NCBI GenBank assembly: GCA_030704615.1
Contig: CM060734.1
Coordinates: forward strand, 6,016,001 to 6,076,000
DNA length: 60,000 bases
From: Takakia lepidozioides
Taxonomy: Eukaryota; Streptophyta; Takakiopsida; Takakiales; Takakiaceae
Direction: 5' to 3'
In this document: piece after piece, positions 10,528 through 20,900 of the stretch
Layout: each line of letters starts with the position of its first letter
Position numbering within the stretch: position 1 is the stretch's first letter
Notes under the pieces: model-generated
The model's input: only the letters and a program-made list of their open reading frames with translations
Database searches by the model: none
Told to the model about the DNA's origin: nothing
Program-made: the position numbers and the translations under genes

Positions 10528-10773
10528 TACAAGGATGATTTTTTGATGGGTCATCTGAAGCCCCACCTGGACAAGTTGAGGCATTAAAAAATGGACACTT
10601 GGGCCTTCAATGAGCATAACCCTTTTGGTATACCTAAGGATATCTACTTTAATGATGCAAGAGTGAAATTCATTCAACGCTGGGACTTTCCATGGCCTAA
10701 GAACAAGGAGGAATGGGATGCACATCTAGTGTACCTAGAGGCCCGTGCCTTGGAACTTGGAATACTAAAGTGA
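10528..10773 (+). pseudogene. Unknown gene, last part (after the SINE)
   Basis: The frame continues as YKDDFLMGHLKPHLDKLRH, one TAA, then MDTWAFNEHNPFGIPKDIYF and a tryptophan-rich stretch ending LEARALELGILK before a TGA at 10773. It is rich in W, F and K and looks like real protein. I recognise no family. Confidence 0.35.
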
Positions 10774-11113
10774 CTCTATTTTGAGAATGAACCGAGAGTG
10801 GGAGGTCAATGAGATCCTTATGTGTTACACAAGCATTTCATTTTAGGTATCTGGAGCTGCATGATGCTTAAGAACTTAAAATGTCGTTCTGGACTTGCTC
10901 CTACGTGGTCTTCCACGGCCCGAGTTCATCATGTTGCAGGAAGATTGTATCATTTGCCCAAGCAATCTGCACCCAAATTACCGACAAGAACAACCTCCCA
11001 TGTTCCTGGAACCACTCATAAAAGTATGGCAGAGTTTTGAAGGTTATTACAATTAGAGTATCACTCTGCTGATTGATGATACGGCTTTGAATGCTGAACC
11101 CTCCTGAATCATG
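10774..11113. other. No recognisable feature
   Basis: Short frames only. I see no gene, repeat or RNA. Confidence 0.35.
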
Positions 11114-11260
11114 GGGGGCTGCTATTTCCGACCATGAGCCATGAGTAGCATGAGACCATGAGCAAAGTCGTAAGTGGTCAAAAAAACATGAGCAAGACTA
11201 TTTTCCAGAATAAGTGTCCGCGGAATAGGGTTGAGGGTGTCACGGTCATAGGGGAGAAAG
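11114..11260 (+). mobile_element. Terminus of an element-2-type transposon
   Basis: GGGGGGCTGCTATTTC at 11114, followed by several CATGAG words and an A-run before CATGAGC, matches the left end of element 2 at 17786 in order and spacing. A later block (AATAGGGTT...) also recurs in both. I could not find a convincing partner terminus, so this is a truncated or very diverged copy. Confidence 0.55.
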
Positions 11261-11424
11261 ACCTCTCGATAGGAGGTTCGGCAATGTTTTTTTTAGAATT
11301 AAATATTGAAAGGCATGTTTCGCGAATGGAGAGGGTGTTACTGGCTCTGTACAATGGGGGCCCATTTCAGCCTACCGGCCATTGCAAATCCACCCCCACT
11401 CCCCAATCCCAAACAAAATGAGGA

Positions 11425-11897
11425 ATGATGCATTCTGGGAACGATGGATACAGAATAGAACAAAAAAGAGGGCACAATGGGGTTTTTATTGATCCACATG
11501 AATTGCATTTGAAGCACGTCTATTGTGCTGATGGTGCAAACAAATCTATAGCCATGTGCCTTCTGAATACAAGTCACGTTGTCAACGGGACTTTGACTGC
11601 TCTGAAAACTAGCTCATGAGTCATCGGGCTCCTCTAGGTAAACTGGATTGCAGCCGTTGTACCGCCCTTATTGATGTTCACCACAATGTCGTGCCCTTCA
11701 ATCATACCACCATCGAATATGGAAAGCTTCACGTTTTCGTCGTCCACACCAATGCGAATGTCCCCATCAATGGAGAAGAGGAGCGCACTCCTTCAGGAGT
11801 ATACGTCTCTCCGATGGAGTCCACCCACGTCCACTTGCAGCAGTTCCACCACAACAACATAGCAGTGCGCATTCTTCTACATGGGTGCCCATCGTAG
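11425..11897 (-). pseudogene. Fragment of an unknown gene, minus copy
   Basis: On the minus strand the translation includes IFDGGMIEGHDIVV, related to MYDGGIIDGHDIVV of the plus-strand fragment at 13.2-13.5 kb. A GATCAATAAA-like sequence follows the coding part in both copies, consistent with a polyadenylation signal. The frame is broken elsewhere. I do not recognise the family. Confidence 0.4.
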
Positions 11898-12591
11898 CTG
11901 GAACAATCGGAATCAAGGATGCGCAGGAGCCACAGACTCCTCAGACCAAGATCGTCACCCCGCTCAAAGGCGTATAGTGATCCCTATCCGTTTACTTAGT
12001 GGTACCTATCCATCTGGGAATGCGGTGGCCTTGGGTGTCTTTAATCCATTACAATACCAAGGCTCCTAGTGGAAAATGTGCTATAGTTTTGAGTGCACCT
12101 TTTTTGGGTAAAGGTTTCTTATATATCATTTAAAACCATCAAGGGACCCAGTGGCTTTTTGACATATATGACAATGTTGAATCATAGAAGCCAAATGTGA
12201 CTAAAGGAAAAAAAAAAAAAAAAAAAAAAAAAAAACAAACAAACAGACAGACAGAAAAAACCCTAACATAAAAGCCTTCTTTGCTGGCCTTGCTCAGCGT
12301 TCATGTGGTTATGGGTTCGTCATTCGCCTTCGGGTGTGTAGTTTCTCATGGTTATATTGGGTTTTATTTCATCCCCTATTTATAAAAATCTTGGTTTTTC
12401 TTTAACTTTTATTAAACCTACCTAATCATAATGCCGTAAAGACATATAATTGAGTCATATCCAGAGCTACCTATTCCTCACATGGAAATAATAAATATCT
12501 CATGCAATTATTCTTAAATAAACACTCCGCGTATCACATGCCAAATAGCAAACTTACCCTTGCAAATGGGAATAATTTGTAATCTGCCATC
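11898..12591. other. Non-coding stretch with a poly-A tract
   Basis: It contains a pure A-run of about 28 bases near 12208, followed by CAAA/CAGA units. This could be the tail of a retroposed sequence, but no body or target duplication is evident. I see nothing else. Confidence 0.35.
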
Positions 12592-12652
12592 GAAGTCCAT
12601 CCCCCGGATGGAAATTTGGCACCCCATTTACATCAAAGGGGGGATGGACTTC
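12592..12652. repeat. 14-bp inverted repeat with a 33-bp loop
   Basis: GAAGTCCATCCCCC at 12592-12605 pairs perfectly with GGGGGATGGACTTC at 12639-12652. The loop contains GATGGAAATTTGGCACC, reminiscent of the GGAAATTCGGCGCC palindromes of element 2. It may be a single degenerate member of such a family or a small foldback element. Confidence 0.65.
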
Positions 12653-12879
12653 ATCGTCTCGAGTGGCTATAGGCCCACCTGGCACTTACGGCCCATAGTT
12701 TGCATGGCACGGAAGGAAACTGAAACGGCTACATTCATGGAGCAACCAATCTTCATCCGTGCAGGTTCCTGTAGGGGGGAAATTTAAATATGCCCTGGAG
12801 TGTTAGTGAGGAATTGCAGCGTTTGCAAACACATTGTCATGTCCTTGAACTACTTCCAGCCACCGCGCTGCTGTCTCCT

Positions 12880-13585
12880 CCATCCGGGAGCTGCTGTCAT
12901 TGAGCGTACTCCGCTAATCTTTTGCAAGGATGCCGTGCCACCGCAATCCTGCTGACTGCCTTTATCATGGCCACGATTATGCGATGTTCAAACCAAAATG
13001 AGGAGACATCATTGTGTGGCTCTTTGTTTTCACTGGAATCAAGCGGGAGTCTTTGCGCGCAATGGAGTATTTGGAGGGCTATTACCTCTTTGAGCGAGGT
13101 GAGGGCGAGGGTCAATGCGGTCCATGGGTCCTGAAAATTGTTGACCTCGATATACCAATCTAGAATGGGATGCCGGACAGATCACGCACGGCCTTGCTTT
13201 GGCGCTGGAACTGCTGCCAGTGGACCAGGGAGGACGGCACCGGGGAAAACTATATTCGTGGAGTTCACTCCGCTCTTCCAGTGTATGGAGACATTCGGCT
13301 GAGTTGCGAAGACAAATTGCACAGGCACATGAGGCCCACAATGACCTTGTCAATGTATGATGGTGGTATCATTGATGGGCATGACATTGTCGTCAGCTCC
13401 ACCAAGGGCACCAGAACGACCGCATTGCAGTTTACCTGGAGGTGCCGCGTCAATAATGAGCTTGTTTTGAGGGCTATCGAAGTTCCGTCGACTTGGTGAC
13501 GCCCATGTAGAAGGCGGAAGGGTTTAGATGTGTTTGGAGTTGCTAAATGTGACACACCGTGTTTGATCAATAAAACAACCCATCA
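12880..13585 (+). pseudogene. Fragment of an unknown gene, plus copy
   Basis: Pieces in more than one frame read FTGIKRESLRAMEYLEGYY, CGPWVLKIVDLDIPI and, after a stop and shift, LPVYGDIRL and MYDGGIIDGHDIVV. An AATAAA lies at about 13568. It is homologous to the minus-strand fragment at 11.4-11.9 kb, with 3' ends pointing outward. No family recognised, and it is clearly broken. Confidence 0.4.
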
Positions 13586-13767
13586 TCCCTCACTTCTGTG
13601 TGCTGAGTTTCATTGTATTCAAGAACTGCTGTAATTGGCCCACTGTTTACAATTTGTCGTCTCATTTCTACAATATGTCTGTCCACATCAATATATCAGA
13701 GTCAGCGATATCAGAGTCATGAGGTGTAGGAAATCCATCTATGAGTAAAAGGAAACATGTACATGCC

Positions 13768-14420
13768 CAAGCTCGGAAATGCGGCACCGCATTTCATTTT
13801 TTTCCATGCAGCGATTTTCGGCAGCTCCCACTCCTCCGTTCTGGTCGTAACGGAAATGCGGTACCGCATTTCCTTTCTTGACATGGCATTTCCATACTTC
13901 GAATTCCAAATGCGGCACCGCATTTCCATATTCGACCTTGAATTGTCCAAGCATGTCCAATCGCCAATGCATGTCCATGTCCGTTTTGGAAATGCGGCAC
14001 CGCATTTCCGTGTCCGTCATCGAAATTTTGTATTGGACAATGGAATGCGGCACCGCATTTCCATCCAGCACAATGGAATGCGGTGCCGCATTTCTGTCGA
14101 AGGGTCTGGAATTGGACAAACAACGATGTCCGTTTTGGAAATGCGGCACCGCATTTCCATGTCCGTCATCGAAATTTCGTATTGAACAATGGAATGCGCA
14201 CCGCATTTCCGTCCACCACGATGGAATGCGGTCCCGCATTTCCGTCGAAGGGTCTGGAATTGGACAAACATCCATCTCCAAAATGGAAATGCGGCACCGC
14301 ATTTCCATGTCCGCCATGGGAATAACGTGTTCGACCTCCGAATGCGGCATCGCATTTCCATTTACCTCAATGGAAGGAGCTGACAATCGGCAAAACTTCC
14401 ATGTCGAAAACGGAAATGCG
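13768..14420. repeat. Palindrome array, AAATGCGGCACCGCATTT family (element 3, downstream side)
   Basis: About a dozen near-perfect palindromes are separated by spacers such as a GTCCGTCATCGAAATTT-like stretch. They are the inverted counterpart of the array at 2.4-3.0 kb. The array begins where the methyltransferase tail of the 14.4-16.6 kb copy breaks off, so it or a deletion replaced that gene's true end. Confidence 0.9.
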
Positions 14421-16629
14421 GCTCCCCTTCCACCCCCTCATTGCCTTTCTCATGTCCAGCGGACTGCTCGTTGGCCAGGCTTTCGAAAATCCCATCTTCC
14501 CCTTGCGGAACTGACCATCTCACCTCCGTTGGGTCGTCCTCCTCCCTGTATGCATCGCTCTCTTCCGCTGAATCACATATATACTTTCGCACCCGTCTAC
14601 CTATCTCAGCTGCTGCTAACTCTTTCCTTATCCTTTTGTCCTCCCTAGCCCTCTCCAAAATCAGCTCTACTTTACTGGGATTCTCACATCGTCTAATCGC
14701 TGTATTTGCAAGTTTAGCTGCATAACTAGGAAGGGAGTAGTCCTTCACCGGGCTCTTCATGAAGTCGGTCCTTGCAAAAAACGGGACATTCTCCCTGGCA
14801 AGAAATGTAGGCGCCACTGGTTTCGACCCAGATCTTGGAATCCTGCACATAACAATCACCCACGAGACCAATGAGAACCACAGTCTGGAAATGCGTGTGA
14901 TAAAAAATCACCCAGAAGGCTTTGCAAACTTACAATGTTTGCACTCACTCGTATTCCGGGTTCTCCTCGGCATCAATGTCCACTGTCTCTTCCTCCGAGT
15001 CCGACAAATCATCCGAGGAATCTTTGGCTTCGATGGGAGCCTTCACATTCCGTTTAAGCCCTCTCAGATGGGATCCCCAGACGGATGTGTCCTCCTCGTA
15101 GGCAAAGAGGTGCCGGTCGGAAAACCGCCCAACCCACATTGAGGCACCTGTTAGAATGGCATCCACTCATGAAAACATGACCCTTCAAATATGGCAAATT
15201 TGAACATAATGAGAATTTGCAGAACAGCATAGTACAAGAATCTGCATACCTGTTCCACAGATGAGGTCCAGCACTCTACCCTCCAGGTCAGTGCATGCCT
15301 CCATAATTGTGTGGATGAAGGCAGGGCTCCGAGTCCATGAATACCGCAGGGGATCCGTTGAAGTGAGGCTATATTGAGGGAGGAGTTCCGTGGGAATGTT
15401 GTTGAACAGGACGTCGTAATCGATGGGGTTGCAGTTCGGGTTAACCAACAATCCATCCTTCCGGAAAGCAAAGGTCGAGTTCTCCTTCACAAAGCAGTAT
15501 GCATCGAACTGCTTTGTCTGCATACACAGTGGGGAACGATTAGAAATCGAATGCAGCACCGCATTTCAAAACAGCTTACAAGATGAAAGGACGATTGCCA
15601 ATGTCGTAATTACCTTCTTCCCTTCCGACCGAAGGCCCAATATGTTGATGCATGTCCACTTCTTCTTCAAAATTGGGACAGCGCTCTTGCGGGTCCACTT
15701 CGCAATTCCTGCCTCCGTGTTTTTGCCTCTGCTCGCCAGGACAACCACACAGCCTTTGTCGTCCAACAACATGCGGGCGAGTCCGAATCTTTTCTTCCAA
15801 AAGTCCTCGGAGTACCTGTTCCAAGATGACAAAGCTTGCAATCCTTCCATAGGCTCTCCATCCAGAATATCCAAGATGATCATATCGCAAGACCACTCGG
15901 TGGCTTTTCCGCCCCTCCTGCAATCCTTCCCTGCACACGCCTTCTCAAAGAACGAGACCATCTTCAGAAACCCAGGGGTGTCGGAAGGCTCTTCGTCAGC
16001 CGCCTTCTTCAGTGCTCTGCCCTTCAGACCCTCCATGGTCTTGATGTATGCCAACTTGGCTGCCCGTCCATCCAAAGCCGCCAAGAAACTCTCATTGACA
16101 CACTGAACTATTGTTTCTGGCTCCACTTTCGGCCTCTTCATTTCCACCGGCTCGAAAGGGTGCCCCCCTGGGGAGTTGAAGAGTGCCTTCTTTGCTGAGC
16201 CTATTCTCGTCCCTTCCGTGACAACAATGGGCACAGGGGATTTTGGCTACGTTTTGGGGGGTGGGCTAGTTGCAAAGTCTCCATCGGAGTCCTCTTCGTC
16301 AACCTCTTCATGTTCTTTCTGTTTCTGCTTCTTTGTCTTCTTGGGTGTCACAACTGCTACTCCTTGCTGGCGAGTCCTCTTCAATGACCCCTTCTATTGA
16401 GCCTACACAGCTGCATCCACCATCTTCCATGCCATCTCAGCTACCTTTCTGGATTGTTCCAGAGTAGCAGCGTCCTTTGCCGACTCAGGCCCAGCAGGGA
16501 CACGTCTTTCCTCTCTCTTCTCCTCCGCTTTCTGTGCAGATCTTTCTCCAATTCGTCAACAAGTCCGCCAGACATGTCCAGGTACCACGGGCATCCAACG
16601 AGATGCGCGGCAAACCAGCCAATGCCAGC
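14420..16629 (-). pseudogene. ParB-methyltransferase gene of element 3, 3' half
   Basis: Minus-strand exons, in gene order, encode four parts. First is a GCPWYLDM segment with a basic linker (16.63-16.24 kb, frame-shifted). Next is the methyltransferase core with DMIILDILDGEPMEG in place of motif IV (16234-15600), then AYCFVKE...SPAFIHTIMEACTD and motif I LDLICGTG (15540-15250), completed by ASMWVGRFSDRHLFAYEED (15143-14945). Last is the terminal exon IPRSGSKP...NVPFFAR, with a tail that runs into the palindrome array. Compared with the element 1 gene, the segment between DGNHR and this half is missing. The chromovirus (TSD CAATA) separates it from its own 5' half at 37.8-39.3 kb. The core exons themselves are open. 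Confidence 0.8.
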
Positions 16630-16634
16630 CAATA

Positions 16635-17360
16635 TGTCACGCACCTCACTTCGGTAAGCTCCCCTTCAAGTCATAGTTACTTGCTTGATGCGCGCGCCTA
16701 ACTCCCAAACTGGCCACCGGGCCAACTCGGAGCTTCGGCTGCTCACCGGGGCATAACGGTCCCCCATTACTCCTCCACTAGACCCTCTCCCAATTTGGGC
16801 CTAGTGGAAATTCCCTTTGGTCGATGGCAGTCTGGAATAGCTCCCCACACCTTGGTCGCTTTCCGGCTCGCATGTTTACTCACTAGTTTTTGGACACCAA
16901 CGGGCTTGCACCGTTCTCGGGGTTACTACTCCCTATATATACTTCTGTGACTGTCCGCGGGGGTTTCACAAACAACACCACCATTTTATGGCAAACCACC
17001 ACGAAAACCCTCGATTCCCGGTGATGAGTCACGGTGAGTCTTGGCCCACCCACCACGGTCCCCTTGGACCGTGCTGAGTCCCAAGACTCCCCACGACTCC
17101 CACCACAAGGTCTCCGCCCCCATGGTGAGTCCTATGCCACCCCCACTAAGTCCCACTAAGCTACCACCACCCCTTGTGGAGCCACCCCCACCGCAACCCG
17201 GTGTGCGGGGCTCCACCTAGTGAGTGCCTCCGCCTCCTCGAGTGCTTTGGGCACTCGAGGTTGCTTCAGCCCCCCGTACCTATTGCTGCCACCGCCCCTA
17301 CCACAGGGGCAGCCCCTCTGCGACCCGACCCCCCTGCCCTCAAGGCAAAGGGCCGTGACA
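16635..17360 (-). repeat. 3' LTR of the chromovirus
   Basis: 726 bp, with TG...CA-type ends when read on the element strand. It is nearly identical to the LTR at 37075-37801 and the solo LTR at 6491-7217. Confidence 0.95.
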
Positions 17361-17777
17361 CACACCCCTACCAACATGGAGTCGATGTCCTCATCGACTT
17401 GTCCATTTTGTAGAAACGAACATCCAAGTTGTGGCGTCCCACATCAAGGAGTTTGTTTTGGCACCATGGCGTCCCATGGCTAAGAACCAAACCCCCACTT
17501 GACTCTTCTCTCCACTAGCTAGTTCGGCCGACTTCCTCCAAGTCCTGGCCAAGGGTGGAGCTTCTCAAGCTCCTCCCAGTGCACTCTTCTTGACCCACTT
17601 CAGGGCCAAGGATCGATCCTCCCCGAGGATCGAATCGCCTTACTGCAACAACATTTGCTTGCGACCGCTCGTGATGTCGCTTTTGGCATCACCTTGAGCA
17701 AGGGTTCTCCTTGAACCCTTTTTTACTAGGAAGATAACCTTGAACCAACCGTGCGCCTCAATCACTACAATTGGGTC
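17361..17777 (-). other. Chromovirus internal 3' untranslated segment
   Basis: Non-coding sequence between the 3' LTR and the element 2 insertion. It continues across element 2 at 32066. A purine-biased stretch next to the LTR (minus strand GGTAGGGG) is a weak polypurine-tract candidate. Confidence 0.6.
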
Positions 17778-17994
17778 CGCTTTGGGGGGGCTGCTATTTC
17801 ATGAGCGGCATGAGCATGAGCGGGAAAAAAAAAACATGAGCGGGCCATTGTCTGTCCACGGAAATAGGGTTAGGAGGCACGGAAATAGGGTCATGTGGAC
17901 TCGTCATAGCAATGAAATGCAACATTTTATTGCAAATTTGGTGGCAAGCCACGTCTATACAAGTGTGTCCTAAGTGTCATAGCAGGAATGGGAA

Positions 17995-20900
17995 CTACTC
18001 TCCTACACCTTCCGAGGAACTTGGCCCTCCTTCTTCCTCATCCCCCTCATCCCCCCCATCCTCCGAGCTCTGTGATGCATCGGTTGCAGTATGCCTGTCA
18101 AAAATGCCGTCCTCTCCTTGGGGGACTGTCCACCTCACCTCATGGGAATCTTCTGCCTCTTCTCCCCCACTTTCCTCAGTAGAATCCAAGACAAATCTAC
18201 GAGCCCGACGGGCTCTAATAGCTGTTGCCTCCTCCCTCATCTTTATTTTCTTGAGGCTTGCCTCGTCTAAAATCTGCTGTACACGACTAGGTTCGGAACA
18301 CCTCCTAATGGACACCGAAGCAAGCCGGGCAGCATAAGTAGGAAGGATGTAGTCCCTTTCTGGACTAGGCATGAAATCCCCCCTGGCAAAAAAAGGCACG
18401 TTCCTCCTGCCCATGAACTCCGGTGTAGACTTCCCTCCTGCCGTACTTGGCATCCTAAAGTAAGAACAAATCCACTTCAAGAATGTCAATACCAGCAGAA
18501 GTAGAAAGGGTTTTCAATGAAATAAGAGAGCGAAGGGAGGTGCCTCACGAAATCTGGAGGCAACTTACAATGCGACCACTCACTCGTACACCGGGGGCTC
18601 CTCGGCCTCGATCCCAACTTGTTCCTCCCCCTGCTCCTTCTCGGATTTTTCCTCATCCTCCGAGGATGCCTCTTCCTCTTTCGGCAGACGTTCAGCCGCT
18701 GCAAGTTCCGAGTTGTGGAGGGCAGTATCTGGCTTGAAGGCGAACACATGCCTGTCGGACAACGTCCCTGCCCACATTGAAGCACCTGAGGAACAAAGCG
18801 GGCGGTTAATAGCTTACGGCATGCAATTGCAATCGGGCCAGGGGACAAACTGAGCACGTGAAGGCTTACCCGTGCCGCATGTGAGGTCCAGAATCCGCCC
18901 TTGGACATCCGAGCACGTCTCCATGAGGGTTTGGATGAAAGCAGGGCTCCGGGTCCGGCTGTACCGCCACGGTTTGCCTGTGTTTGTGTCCTTCGGCATA
19001 CTGGAGTAGGGCACATAGTTGTAGAGGACATCGTAGGTAACAGGGTCCACAACGGCATCAATAAGACGACCGTCGTTGCGGAATTTGAACGTAGACCCTC
19101 TCTTCACAAAGCAATATGCCTCAAACACCAATGTCTACACATCCAACAAAAGAGGGATCAACTCCGGGATCTTGTTTAGATACACCACAATATGAGGTGA
19201 ATGCAATAGATTGATAACTTACACTTTGGCCCTCTGTTCGCAACCCCTGTGTATTGATGCAAAACCATTTTCTGAGGAGGACCGGGGTGACACTTTTCGG
19301 TGTCCACCTTGCCACCGCATTCTCTGTGGTCTTCCCTCTTGTGGCAAGGACAACCACACATCCACCGTCATCCAGAAGCATCCCCGCCAGCCCAAACCCG
19401 GCTTTCCAGTAGTCCTCAGTAAACCTGTTCCAGGTGGGCACACCATCCAGGCCCTCTAGCAGCTCCCCATCTGGAATGTCGAGGAGAATCATGTCGCAAG
19501 CTCTCTCCACCTCAACCCCCCCCCCCGAGTGCTCTTGCAATCCGTGCTCACAGCCGTGAAGAATTCCATCATGGCTTCAAAACCAGGGGTGTCTTTAGGC
19601 TCTGTACCGGCAGCCCTCTTCTTGGCTTTCCCCTTCTGCTCCGCCAGAGACTTGCTGTGTGCCACCTTCTTTGCCCTGGCAGCGAGAGCGTCAAGGAAGC
19701 TGTCATTGACGCATTGTGATGGTTGGAGGTTCTAGCTTTGGCATGTGCGTAAACGTCACCGCCGAATACCGTTGTGTAGGCTCGCCCTCAAATGCCAACT
19801 TCTTGGCAGAGCCAGTCCCACTCCGAACTGACTTGGGAACCCGGACGACCGGTGACTGGGTAGCAACAACAGCAGTCACAGGACCTTGAACAAAGTCGTC
19901 ATCCGAGTCACTCTCTTGGGTCCCCTCCTGCACCTCCTCCGATGCCCCGATGGTTTTCTGTTTTTTGGGTGTTACTGCACTCACCTGTTTCCTTGTCCTT
20001 TTCCTTTGGCCTTTACTCTTCTCATTCAATTTCTCCTGAATTCCTGCCTTAGCAAGCTCTGCCGCTTTCTTGGAGTTCGCAAGCGCTTTTGCCTCTTTTG
20101 CATCCAGCGGAGGCAGCGGAGCCCGATTTCGTCGGGCCTCCGCATCCAGCTTCAATTGAAACTCGGATGGGTCAAGCGAGCCGGGCGGAAGGTCCACATA
20201 CCAAGGGCAATCAGGCAAATGTTCCAGATGCCACTCCTTCACAATATCGTCAGTGTACATGGAGTCAGCCCCAGGGTTCCTCCATGCCAGGAAGAATGGT
20301 GGCTCGAAAGACAGATGACCTTTCTCCAAAAGGGAGAACTTGCAGTACCTGCATTCATGAAAAACACAATGAGGTCCCTGAACTGCAAATTCGGCACCAT
20401 TTTCCCAGGTTGGGGCGGATCTGAGTGGGCCTAGAAATGGAAAAATGGCGCCGAATTTCGGTTTTCGGTGATTGCCACCCTAGGGACTTAGCCATCTTGG
20501 GAGCCCTGAACTAGAAATTCGGCGCCATTTTTCCCGGTTTGGCCCGAAGATGGCTAAGTCCCAGAACGGCAATAGGGCCTAGAACTGGAAAAATTGTGCC
20601 GAATTTCCAGTTCAGGGCCAGCCATCCTAGGGACTTAGCCATTTTCGGAGCCCTGACTGGAAATTCGGCGCCATTTTCCCAGGTCCGGCCCGAAAATGGC
20701 TAAGTCCCACAAGGGCAATAGGGCCCAGAACTGGAAAAATGGCGCCGAATCTCCAGTTCAGGGCCAGCCACCCTAGGGACTTAGCCATTTTCGGAGCCCT
20801 GACTGGAAATTCGGCTCCATTTTCCCTAGTCCGGCCCGAAAATGGCTAAGTCCCACAAGGGCAATAGGGCCCAGAACTGGAAAAATGGCGCCGAATTTCC

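Noticed and set aside
12208-12260. Retroposon tail at the poly-A tract
   Set aside because: No body, boxes or target duplication could be tied to it.
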